From the NCBI GenBank assembly GCA_038087015.1, contig JASBNA010000072.1:124001-188000 (forward strand): a stretch of 64,000 nucleotides of DNA. The letters are read 5' to 3'. A program made the position numbers and the translations under genes. The stretch is from Cerrena zonata (taxonomy: Eukaryota; Basidiomycota; Agaricomycetes; Polyporales; Cerrenaceae). Under the pieces are notes generated by a model. That model saw only the letters and a program-made list of their open reading frames with translations, searched no databases and was not told where the DNA came from. Shown one piece after another: positions 1 through 8,709 of the stretch; position 1 is the first letter of the stretch; the number at the start of each line of letters is the position of its first letter.

Positions 1-2879
1 AGTTTATCAATAAACTTATAAATAAAATTAGGCCCTCTTTTCTTTAAAATGTCATCATTGAACTTACCAGCTGCGGCATCATAAGCATTACTTTCTGCCT
101 CTGCCACTCCATTAACGATACCTGCAATTGAACTTTGGAGATCAAGTTGCTCAATTTTTTGGGTACCATTAGCATAATCTTCAATAGCTTTTTTACCTGC
201 AATCCACGCCTGTTGAACATCTGCTCCTCTGTATATTGAGAAACTAAGATATCCTGTTTCAACAGTTTGACGGACACTTGCTCCATATGCTAATCCGGTA
301 CCTCTGATACCCCTGTAAAGTGGTCCTTCCAAAGCACGCAAGAACTCACAAGCAAGTGAAATTGAATATATATCTTTATTGAAATAGTCTCTGGGGATTG
401 GAGTACATGCTGCCAAATATGATGATTCAGTCGATGAAACTGTTGTAATGTATGCTCTTTGCTTACAAGCTTCACCGATATCGGAATGGAATTCAAATGC
501 ACGAGGTAAGTTTGAAACAAAATCTAAACCTTTTTTGTCATTAGTGCTGTCACTATTATATGCTTCAACGAATTTAGTCCAAGTAGAAATAGGTTGGGGT
601 AACCCTTTAGCGTTACCTATCACAACAACTTTAATATTGTCTAAATTGAATAATTGAGATCTTAATCGATTTAAGTCATTTTTAATATCTTCAAATTCGC
701 CATTTTCAATCTTTCTTAAAAGCTCTTTATAGAAATACTCAGTATTAATGCAATCTTGCGCTTTTCTTATACTATCGTCAGTGTATAATGTACGAAGTTG
801 TGATGAGTACATCATTAATTCACCATTACGTTTTTTTTCAGGTAATGAATTGATGATTTTCTCAATAATGACTTTGACTCTTGATTCTTCAAAAACAGAA
901 TATTTTAAAATTTTCAAAATCCAATCAATTGCTTTTGCATAGTTTTGATTTTCAAATTTAACTTTGACATTAATCAATTCATAGAATTGACCATCAAATC
1001 CATTATCTAATTGAAATTCAATCAAATCATTATTGATTTGGGAGATGACATCATTATATGGAATATATTGGCCGTCAGGAGTTTGAACAGACAAACCAAA
1101 AATCTCTTCTAATACTGACATATATTTTAATAATTCTTTATCAACAGTGGTGGAGCTCAGAATCAAATGAACAGTGGTGAACTGAGATTTGTAATGTTCG
1201 AAATGAAACGATAATGGGAAACCTGTTGGTGTATCGTTCGATAAAATTTGATTGAATTCATCATCAGACTTATATAATGGGAAATCAAGCGTATTTGATC
1301 CTGCCTTGAATGAGTCTGTATCGATGAATTGAATTTTTGCAGGGTCAGGTCTATCAAACAGCTTGATTATATCCTCAGGGATTGGCTTGTTATTGACTTC
1401 TTGTGCACGGTCGAACTTTTCTTGTAATTTTTTCAAACCTTCTTCACCAAATTTTTCTTTTGTCTGTCTCAAGAAGTCCTTATTTTGTTGCTTCAAAGAC
1501 TTGTTCAATTTGGAAGATGGTTTACCTAAAATGGTTGCTGAGTGATTCTCAACAAAATACTTCTTGATGAGATTGGTCCAATCTTCAGATGACCATTTTT
1601 CCAAAGCTTCAAAATCTTCTAATGATTTGAGCCATCTTTCTAAATCCTTTCCATCTTTATTACCATAAATAAATTCATTTATTGATACGTTAGCAAAAAT
1701 TTGAGCAGATCTTTCAGTAGAAGAAACAAATTTTAATTTTTGCTGATGTAAGATTTGCTTCATGTAGTTTAAATCAAAGTTATCTACTGTTGTATGCTCT
1801 TTAATAATTTCTTTTACTTTAGTATCAACCAATTTCAAATGTTCTGTAGGAATCGAACCAATGCTAAAATTCATGGTAGTTCTGACATAATCGTCAGTGT
1901 TATAATCAATTTCATTGGCTAGAGGATTTTCAATTTCAACCAAATGTTTGTTGAAGAAGGAAATTGGACTATCACTGAAATAAGCTCCAATCATATCAAC
2001 AGCCAAATTTACTAGCATGTCATCACTACGAGGACCAATCCAAGAGATTACAATTTCACCCATTGATTCATCTTTTTCAGGAAATTCAACCTCTTCAATA
2101 ATGGTACTGCTCAATGGCTCATCGTGTTTGGAATCGAGGAATGGTCTCTTATTTGGAGTAGATGGCAATGGATCCAATTCATTATCAAATCCAGAGACGA
2201 TATTCAAAAGTTCAGATTCGTCAACAAAACCAGTTATAATTATACATAAGTTGTCTGGCCTATAAGAGTTTTTATGGAATTCCTTTATTTGATCATTGGT
2301 CAAGTGACGCAATTCAGACATTAAACCACCAGTTTCTGAAGAATAACCAGAATCTTTGGCATATAATTTCCTTTGCATGTTGAGAAAAGTAACAAACCAG
2401 GATTGACTTTCGATACCTTGCATTTCACTGAATACAACACCTTTTTCTTTACCCTTTCCATCAACATGGTAGACTTCAGTTAAACATGCTTCGTCAGTTA
2501 AAGTTGGGGAAAGTAAATGGTCGAGGTAAACTGGTAATAATGCTTTGAAACCATCCCAACCAGCACTTGTTAAAGTATAGACAGTCTGATCGACACTGGT
2601 ACAAGCGTTGGTGGTAGAGAACAATCTATTCCCTAAAGTATCTAATAAACCTTTGTATGGATACTTCTTTGATCCCATGAAAATCAAATGCTCCAATGTA
2701 TGAGGACAACCTGAATCATCAGGAATTTCTGTGGCTACCGCAAAGTACCCATTGACAATTGGAGATGGCTGATTAATATAAACAAGTTGTAACCCGGTTC
2801 TTTCAGATCTCCATTTTGTTACCTTAGCAGGGGCATAATCAACATCAAAAGATGAGTATTTAACAAAAGATGATGGCAT
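1..2879 (-). CDS. SDD3: M16C-family zinc metalloprotease, SDD3/YOL098C type (3' end outside window)
   Basis: The reading frame starts at the ATG complementary to 2877-2879 and stays open for 959 codons to the window edge, so the C-terminus is missing. It encodes an insulinase-type (M16C) peptidase. Near residue 60 is the inverted zinc motif HTLEH followed by MGSKKYP, typical of the active N-terminal half. Further M16 half-domains follow, including a late segment with RGIRGTGLAYGA. The protein begins MPSSFVKYSS with no obvious mitochondrial presequence, which fits the cytosolic YOL098C/SDD3 branch rather than the mitochondrial CYM1 branch; a CYM1 homologue lies separately at 43.8 kb. The frame was read by eye on the minus strand. 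The family assignment is firm and the symbol less so. Confidence 0.85.
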   Translation of the reverse strand, partial: MPSSFVKYSSFDVDYAPAKVTKWRSERTGLQLVYINQPSPIVNGYFAVATEIPDDSGCPHTLEHLIFMGSKKYPYKGLLDTLGNRLFSTTNACTSVDQTVYTLTSAGWDGFKALLPVYLDHLLSPTLTDEACLTEVYHVDGKGKEKGVVFSEMQGIESQSWFVTFLNMQRKLYAKDSGYSSETGGLMSELRHLTNDQIKEFHKNSYRPDNLCIIITGFVDESELLNIVSGFDNELDPLPSTPNKRPFLDSKHDEPLSSTIIEEVEFPEKDESMGEIVISWIGPRSDDMLVNLAVDMIGAYFSDSPISFFNKHLVEIENPLANEIDYNTDDYVRTTMNFSIGSIPTEHLKLVDTKVKEIIKEHTTVDNFDLNYMKQILHQQKLKFVSSTERSAQIFANVSINEFIYGNKDGKDLERWLKSLEDFEALEKWSSEDWTNLIKKYFVENHSATILGKPSSKLNKSLKQQNKDFLRQTKEKFGEEGLKKLQEKFDRAQEVNNKPIPEDIIKLFDRPDPAKIQFIDTDSFKAGSNTLDFPLYKSDDEFNQILSNDTPTGFPLSFHFEHYKSQFTTVHLILSSTTVDKELLKYMSVLEEIFGLSVQTPDGQYIPYNDVISQINNDLIEFQLDNGFDGQFYELINVKVKFENQNYAKAIDWILKILKYSVFEESRVKVIIEKIINSLPEKKRNGELMMYSSQLRTLYTDDSIRKAQDCINTEYFYKELLRKIENGEFEDIKNDLNRLRSQLFNLDNIKVVVIGNAKGLPQPISTWTKFVEAYNSDSTNDKKGLDFVSNLPRAFEFHSDIGEACKQRAYITTVSSTESSYLAACTPIPRDYFNKDIYSISLACEFLRALEGPLYRGIRGTGLAYGASVRQTVETGYLSFSIYRGADVQQAWIAGKKAIEDYANGTQKIEQLDLQSSIAGIVNGVAEAESNAYDAAAGKFNDDILKKRGPNFIYKFIDK

Positions 2880-3187
2880 TGTTGATTTAATCCTCGCGAA
2901 TCTTCCAAAATACTTGATTAAATTCACTTTCACCGAGAATCTTATCCTATTTATGATGTTGTAATGAAGAAATCAAACGGCAAATATATGATATTCTAAT
3001 CCATCAACCTTTATTAGTGGCGCTTTTGAAGGTCTATCAAATGCTCAAGTTAAAATTTTGTTTTTGTGCTGAAAAAGTTTTCATCGCCTCTGCTTATGTA
3101 AAGAACGACTTATGAATTGCAAAAATCGATTTGACAACCATTGAAAGGTATAAAACTTGTATTACTTTTATATATACATAATATAAA
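2880..3187. other. Intergenic spacer, promoter side of the SDD3-type gene
   Basis: About 300 bases between two minus-strand genes. It must hold the promoter of the metalloprotease gene and the 3' end of the bromodomain gene. I see only AT-rich sequence, including a TATA-like stretch near 3170-3185, and no RNA gene. Confidence 0.4.
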
Positions 3188-4894
3188 TTACTTATTTATG
3201 TCTGAAGCAGCATCTTCAAACATTTTGAACGAGTCCCTGACGTCGTTTTTCATACTTTTGGTAAGTTCAACCAAGTCGGTGTCAGATCTATTATACATGA
3301 TACAGTTGGCAAACATTAGCATGATATCTCTTTCTAAGTCCTTTATTGTTTTATAAGGAGGCGAATCGGCTTTCAGTTTGATATTCTTAAGTATATTTTT
3401 CAAGTCTTTCGGTTGGTATATGATATCCTCATAGTCTGAAGCATCTTTTTTATTGACAGGATTTAAAAATGGGGATGAAAAACGATGCGTTTGTATATTA
3501 TTGATGAGATTTACAGCGATATGTTGAAATCTTTTATGTCGCTGTGGATTAGGAGCAGAAGGTGAGATAGAACGCTTGCGACCGGTCTGGGTTAAAGATT
3601 CTTTGGCTAGCAAAGCTTTTCTTTGTGCAGCTTTTCTTTGTCTTTCAGTACGCTTGATTTCACGAATATGACCGTCATCATCATCTGAGTCCGAATCGTC
3701 GTCATCATCTTCATCATCGTCATCGACATCTTCTTCCTCTATATCTTCGCTGTCTTCGTCTTGATTTTGATCTTTTTTCTCAATTTGGTTGTCCTCTTTG
3801 ACTCGATCGTCTTTTTTAATGAGATTATCTTCATCAACTTGATCATTTGCCTTGATTTGATCCTCGTCTTTAATTTGAGCTTCTGATACAGTATTTTGTG
3901 AGCCTTCGTCGTTATCCTCTTGACCCTCATTAGTTACAGTATCTGCACCATCCGTTGATTTAAGCTTTTCATGAATAGACTCAGATTCAGCTTGAGAAGG
4001 CATTTTGTCGTCTTTTTCGGAATCTTCAATATTCGAATCTTTTCCTTTATCCTCTTCGTTGTCATCTTCATTATCCTCTTCATTATCCTGTTCGTTAACC
4101 TCTTCATTATTCTCTTCGTTATCCTCTCTTTCATCCTTTTCTTTATCGTCTTGCTTGTAAACATTTTGTTTACCAGCTTCAGCGCCATCTTCTCGTTTTG
4201 AGTCTATTATCTTCAGCTCGAGGTCTTCCTTATCACTTATGGCTATATTATCATCTTTTTTATCCACCTCATCCACTGATGCTTTATTATCATTAGTTTG
4301 GGATTCATTATTCACTTCACCTTGATTATAAGATTCCTGCTTTTCTTCGTGTTCTCCACCCGTAGCATTGACATCATTTTCCTCCTCTGCACTTTCCATT
4401 TCTACATCTTTCGATTCTTTATCTGCTACGGAGCTTGACTTATCCTTAGACTCAGGTTGTACCCTGTTCTCATCTTTTTCCTGCTCTGTATTATCAGAAG
4501 GCACAGCTTCAGTTTCTGAGGTCTGTTGCTTGTTGTCAGTTTCTTCAGATGCCTTCTTTTCGCTATCAATATGATGTTTATAAACCGTCTTCAAATCATT
4601 GATAGCCTTGAGTATATTCAGGGAGTGATTGTAAGCCGAATTGACTATTATATTCGATATTTGTGATTCATAAGCTTCCGGTAAAACCTCAACCTTCAAT
4701 TTCTCGTCCAGTATACTGACGAACTTGTTGAATTCAGTGTTCTGTATAACCTTGGACAATTCTTCTTGTGTGATCTCATTCAAGTCCTTATAGCCATATT
4801 TATCGCTATAAGAAAGTGCAAGTTTATTCAACTCTGCTAAAAAAGTCTTGATATTAAGTTCTGGCAGTTGCGTAACTTCTTTCAACCCTTTCAA
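3188..4894 (-). CDS. Acidic bromodomain protein, possibly BRD8/Bdc1-like
   Basis: 568 residues. Residues about 1-110 form a helical N-terminal region. Residues about 115-400 are an extreme low-complexity tract of Glu, Asp, Lys, Asn and Gln, with repeated DNEED/EVNEQDN-like units and a run of Asp near 395-405. A basic linker follows (KRTERQRKAAQRKALL, KRKS-like). Residues about 450-560 look like a bromodomain: a YEDIIYQPKDLKNI segment (ZA-loop side) and FANCIMYNRSD, which carries the conserved acetyl-lysine-binding Asn. One bromodomain at the C-terminus of an acidic protein resembles BRD8/Bdc1 of the NuA4 acetyltransferase complex. That match is inference; the bromodomain itself is well supported. 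A nuclear, chromatin-associated location is likely. Confidence 0.75.
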   Translation of the reverse strand: MKGLKEVTQLPELNIKTFLAELNKLALSYSDKYGYKDLNEITQEELSKVIQNTEFNKFVSILDEKLKVEVLPEAYESQISNIIVNSAYNHSLNILKAINDLKTVYKHHIDSEKKASEETDNKQQTSETEAVPSDNTEQEKDENRVQPESKDKSSSVADKESKDVEMESAEEENDVNATGGEHEEKQESYNQGEVNNESQTNDNKASVDEVDKKDDNIAISDKEDLELKIIDSKREDGAEAGKQNVYKQDDKEKDEREDNEENNEEVNEQDNEEDNEDDNEEDKGKDSNIEDSEKDDKMPSQAESESIHEKLKSTDGADTVTNEGQEDNDEGSQNTVSEAQIKDEDQIKANDQVDEDNLIKKDDRVKEDNQIEKKDQNQDEDSEDIEEEDVDDDDEDDDDDSDSDDDDGHIREIKRTERQRKAAQRKALLAKESLTQTGRKRSISPSAPNPQRHKRFQHIAVNLINNIQTHRFSSPFLNPVNKKDASDYEDIIYQPKDLKNILKNIKLKADSPPYKTIKDLERDIMLMFANCIMYNRSDTDLVELTKSMKNDVRDSFKMFEDAASDINK

Positions 4895-5414
4895 GACTCT
4901 TATTTATGATCGAAGCAACAAATACTGGGTACAAGTCCTTTCGTAGCGATATTTCAACCATGATCTCGATATTCGGGTAGCTCTAACGTACAGCTATAAT
5001 GATAATCTACTTTGTTGTTTGTTTAGAGTTGGACTAGTTTTTCGCTGTTTTTTCTTTTTTTCTATTTCTCTTTCTGGGAGTCGAAAAATTCTATTGCCCC
5101 AACCTTCGAACCGTTAACGTTAGTGGCAAATTTGGATACCTAGCCAGACGGACAACCTACGAGCAGTAAGCAATACTGGGTAGTCTGGTAATATCTTATA
5201 TGTATATTGAGATATAAGTTCTAAATATGTACAGAGTGTAGGAAAACTTATTCAAAAATTCAAAAAAAGAGAGAAAACGGCTGCACAGAATGAACAAAGC
5301 AGCCTCAAGGAAAAGAGCCCAAATGGTCAAACATGGACTTTCATCAATGGCTTGTATAATTATATCGTTACATAAGAATTCCAGTGGTATTCTTGATAAT
5401 CATTAGGGAGGAAT
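4895..5414. other. Intergenic region between TIM9 and the bromodomain gene
   Basis: 520 bases. It contains the promoter of the minus-strand bromodomain gene and the 3' flank of TIM9. I see T-rich and A-rich tracts near 5041-5075 and 5255-5280 and nothing that looks like a gene. Confidence 0.4.
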
Positions 5415-5681
5415 CTATTGCTTTTGCAAGTTTTGCATCAACAAGGCATTTTGTTCTTGGAATCTTTGACCAACTCTTTCAGAGTGTTTCAAGAATTTTT
5501 CAGAACACTTACTGATACAACCACTTTCCTTAGTAGTCAAGTTGGCAGAAGTGAAATCGTTGACACAGTCTTCGAAACATCTTGAGACTAAGTTGGAGTA
5601 TAATCTCATGAAGTCTTTCATTTGTTTTTGTTCAACGATTTGTTGGAATTCTTGTTGTTCTTTAACGTTTAATTGATCCAT
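5415..5681 (-). CDS. TIM9: Tim9, small TIM chaperone of the mitochondrial intermembrane space
   Basis: 88 residues, the usual size of a small TIM protein. Twin CX3C motifs are visible (Cys35/39 and Cys55/59), flanked by the conserved stretches [12 protein letters not shown] and [20 protein letters not shown]. These are near-identical to yeast Tim9 and distinguish it from Tim10. Tim9 and Tim10 form a hexamer that escorts hydrophobic carrier precursors across the intermembrane space to the TIM22 complex. There is no presequence, as expected for an oxidatively trapped import substrate. OAC1, a carrier of the class that needs this chaperone, lies at 42 kb. Confidence 0.97.
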   Translation of the reverse strand: MDQLNVKEQQEFQQIVEQKQMKDFMRLYSNLVSRCFEDCVNDFTSANLTTKESGCISKCSEKFLKHSERVGQRFQEQNALLMQNLQKQ

Positions 5682-5964
5682 CTTGGCGGTATTTATTGAA
5701 TAGTTCTCTATAAGGTACTATGCTGCTGTTAGAAACAAAAAGCGATTTCTGATTTAAAGCTTTTTCAACTCGTCGAGCAATTGAAGTTTTTTTTTTTTTT
5801 TTTTTTTAATTAGTTTTGATTACTTAATCAAGAGAGCGAGAGGTACGGATTTGCTGCTGCTGCTGCTGATTTGCAGTATTTAAGTTAATGGTATTACTAG
5901 TTTATTACTAGTTTATTAATGCTTAATGATGAATTATATACACTATTTACATTGAGTTGGTGGA

Positions 5965-7477
5965 TCAGCAGTGGCAGATTTGCGGTGCTCGTGGGAACGG
6001 GATGACGTCTTTGATATTCTCCATGGCACCCAAGTAAGATATTAATCTTTCAAATCCCATGCCGAATCCACCATGCGGTACGCTACCGTTGAGTCTTGTA
6101 GATAAGTACCAATCCATTTCTTCGATATCCATGTTACGACGCTTCATTTCTGCTACAAGCTCGTTGTAGCGGTGTTCTCTCATGGAACCACCGATCAATT
6201 CACCCATTCCTGGTACGATCAAATCAAAGCATGCAACGGTGGGTCTTTCTGGATTGAAGTCGGCAGAAGGTGGCATGTAAAATGGTTTCTCACTGGCAGG
6301 ATAGTCGGTTATAAATACCGGCGAGTTAAAGTGGTCACCAGCAAGCCACTTTTCATGATCGGTTTGAATTGAGTCGCCCCAGTTTAGTCTACCCTTTCAG
6401 TCTACCCTTATTCTTAACTTTGTTGATGAGATCAATTGCTTCGGTGTACGTTATGGTGGGCCAAGGTTTATCGGATAATAAAGTGGACCAGCGATTGGTG
6501 ATATTTTCAATATCCAGCTTATTGAATCTTGAATTTATTAAATCGTCAAAATTGCCGCTTGAGTTTATTGACTCGGCTTTGTCTCTAATGGAGGCAGTAA
6601 CATACCTCAACATTGCTTCTGTAAAGGCTGTCAATTGACGAACATCAGAAATGTAGCATATCTCTGCTTCTAACATCCAAAATTCACTCAAGTGCCTATT
6701 TGTATTTGAATTTTCTGCACGGAAACATGGTGTTAAAGTCCATACTCTATTCAATGATTGGGCCAATACTTCTAAGTGTAACTGAGTAGAGACTGTCAAA
6801 TAAGTGTTCTTACCAAAGAATAAGTCCTCTTCTTTGTCTTTTGCAACCGGCTTGTTTAATGGTTCGACTTTGAATTGTTCACCTGCTCCTTCACAGTCTG
6901 AGCTGGTAATTAGGGGAGGCGAAACTTTAACAAAACTTTCCGATTCAAAAAAATCATTCATTTTGGATTCCATGAATGATCTAAACCTTAATATTGCAGC
7001 TAAAGTCGATGTACGATGTCTCAAGGTTGGTAATGTTCTTAGAAACTGCAATGTCTGACTTTTCTTTTGGATAGGATAGCTCTCTGTGACTCCTCCTATT
7101 AAAGACAAAGAGTGCCCATTCTCTTCAGGGTCGTAAACGAGCTCATGCTTTTGAGTCCCCTGGGAATCCCTCCATAATCCTTTGACTGATATACTTTGTC
7201 CAACTTGAAACCTATTCTGCTTGAATGCCGACTCTGGATTGCCTATAACGATACTTAGGCTCAGATAGGTTGATCCGTCGGACAAATCTATAAATCCGAT
7301 ATTCTTAAATTGTCTAATGGACTTTATATGGCCTTGAGTTGATACGATCGAATCATTCTTAGGTGGGTTCAACAATAGCTCCTTTATTGTTGGGCTAAGT
7401 ATGGTACCCAAACCTCGAGAAGAGCATGGGACACGTTTTACTCTCGCCACTGGAGGCCTCGTTAGCAATTTTATCAT
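5965..7477 (-). pseudogene. SLM5: SLM5, mitochondrial asparaginyl-tRNA synthetase, broken by a 13-bp tandem duplication
   Basis: Class II synthetase. The intact 5' part (7477 down to 6389, 362 residues) holds the N-terminal OB-fold and motif 2 (FRAENSNTNRHLSEF). The 3' part (6276 down to 5965) holds GELIGGSMRE and motif 3 (GFGMGFERLISYL). They lie in different frames. At 6386-6409 the 11-mer AGTCTACCCTT occurs twice with a 13-base period. Without one 13-base copy the frame is continuous and about 499 codons long, matching the family (about 490). The N-terminus MIKLLTRPPVARVKRVPC looks like a mitochondrial presequence. As written, the protein would lose motif 3 and be inactive, so this is either a true null allele, one allele of a diploid, or an assembly artefact. 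The 147-bp upstream region is shared with HIS2. Confidence 0.9.
6386..6409. repeat. 13-bp tandem duplication inside SLM5
   Basis: AGTCTACCCTTTC at 6386-6398 is followed directly by AGTCTACCCTT at 6399-6409. The extra 13 bases shift the SLM5 frame by +1 and create a stop a few codons later. Confidence 0.9.
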
Positions 7478-7624
7478 TTAAGGTATCTATATATCTTGGG
7501 AAGAATCCTTCTGATTGTTATTTTTTTTTTTTTTTTTTATTATTAGATCCTCGTTTTTGAAAAATCTGTAATTTACTACTGAGATAACCGAACAATCCAA
7601 ATCCATATATAGACCCAATTCAAG

Positions 7625-8587
7625 ATGCATTCCCACCATAGTCACAGTGGAGACTACGTCTCCCATGCTGTGGACAAACTCGAGGATATTATTGCAAAAG
7701 TTGACTCTATGGGGTTCACCCATTTTTGTTTGACCGAACACATGCCCCGGTTGTCAAACGATTTTTTATACCCAGAAGAGATTGAAAAGGGTTATAAGAA
7801 AGAGAACTTGCTACAAAACTTTCGGGACTATATTGAACATGCTACCCGAGTGCAAAAAGAATATAATAGTAAAAGTGGAGTCAAGCTACTCGTTGGATTT
7901 GAAATTGAGGGTTTAGATGACGAACATATCTCTTTCAGCGATGAAATACTTAGCCAATATCCAATAAATATGACAGTGGGGTCAGTTCACTATCTTCATA
8001 AAATACCAATTGATTTTTCTGCTGAACTTTGGCTTGAAGCCAGGGATCAATCAAAGGAAAAAACAGCAAGAGGGTTATATAAAGACTATTTTGACTTACA
8101 ATTTGAAGTGATAAGTAGATTAAAACCTAATGTGATTGGGCATTTCGATTTAATTCGCTTATTTGAACCAAAAGATGAAATTGATCCAACCACCGGTATA
8201 AAGATTCGTGATATAAATCTTGAAAGAGATTGGCCTGAGGTTTGGGAAGGCATCGTAAAGAACATAAAATTTGCAGTAAATTATGGTGCTTTATTTGAAC
8301 TCAATTCCGCTGCAATTAGAAAGGGGTGGGACTCACCGTATCCTAAAAAGGATATAAGTTTAATAATCAAGGACAATGGTGGCCGTTTTTGTCTTTCAGA
8401 TGATTCTCATGGACTTAAACAAGTTGGATTAAACTTCCATAAAGTTCGTGATTATGTAGTGAATGAGTTAAAGCTACTGGACATATACTATTTAGATTTA
8501 GACAAAGGACGTACAGTAGTAAAGCTGATCTCTATAGACGAATTCGAGAAATCTACCTTTTGGCAGCAATATGAAAATTTACCATGA
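7625..8587 (+). CDS. HIS2: Histidinol-phosphatase, PHP family
   Basis: 320 residues. The N-terminus MHSHHSHSGDYVSHA carries the His-x-His metal motif of the PHP phosphoesterase family, followed by CLTEHMPR. Later GHFDLIRLF and the C-terminal SDDSHG supply further metal ligands. This enzyme removes phosphate from L-histidinol phosphate, the penultimate stage of histidine biosynthesis; yeast HIS2 is about 335 residues. It is divergently transcribed from SLM5 across 147 bp that include a long T-tract near 7520-7540. I saw no clear TGACTCA Gcn4 site in that gap. Confidence 0.95.
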   Translation: MHSHHSHSGDYVSHAVDKLEDIIAKVDSMGFTHFCLTEHMPRLSNDFLYPEEIEKGYKKENLLQNFRDYIEHATRVQKEYNSKSGVKLLVGFEIEGLDDEHISFSDEILSQYPINMTVGSVHYLHKIPIDFSAELWLEARDQSKEKTARGLYKDYFDLQFEVISRLKPNVIGHFDLIRLFEPKDEIDPTTGIKIRDINLERDWPEVWEGIVKNIKFAVNYGALFELNSAAIRKGWDSPYPKKDISLIIKDNGGRFCLSDDSHGLKQVGLNFHKVRDYVVNELKLLDIYYLDLDKGRTVVKLISIDEFEKSTFWQQYENLP

Positions 8588-8709
8588 AATTACAATTCTA
8601 TTAAATTTAAATATGTATTATCAAATTATCAACTATCAACAAAATCTAAATATCGTAAATGGTAAATATCAACCAACAATCACAAAAAAACACCTACCTA
8701 ATAAATAAC

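Noticed and set aside
3971..4201. Plus-strand 76-residue hydrophobic frame opposite the acidic tract
   Set aside because: It is the complement of GAA/GAT/AAT repeats of the bromodomain gene, which forces Phe/Ile/Leu; no independent support.
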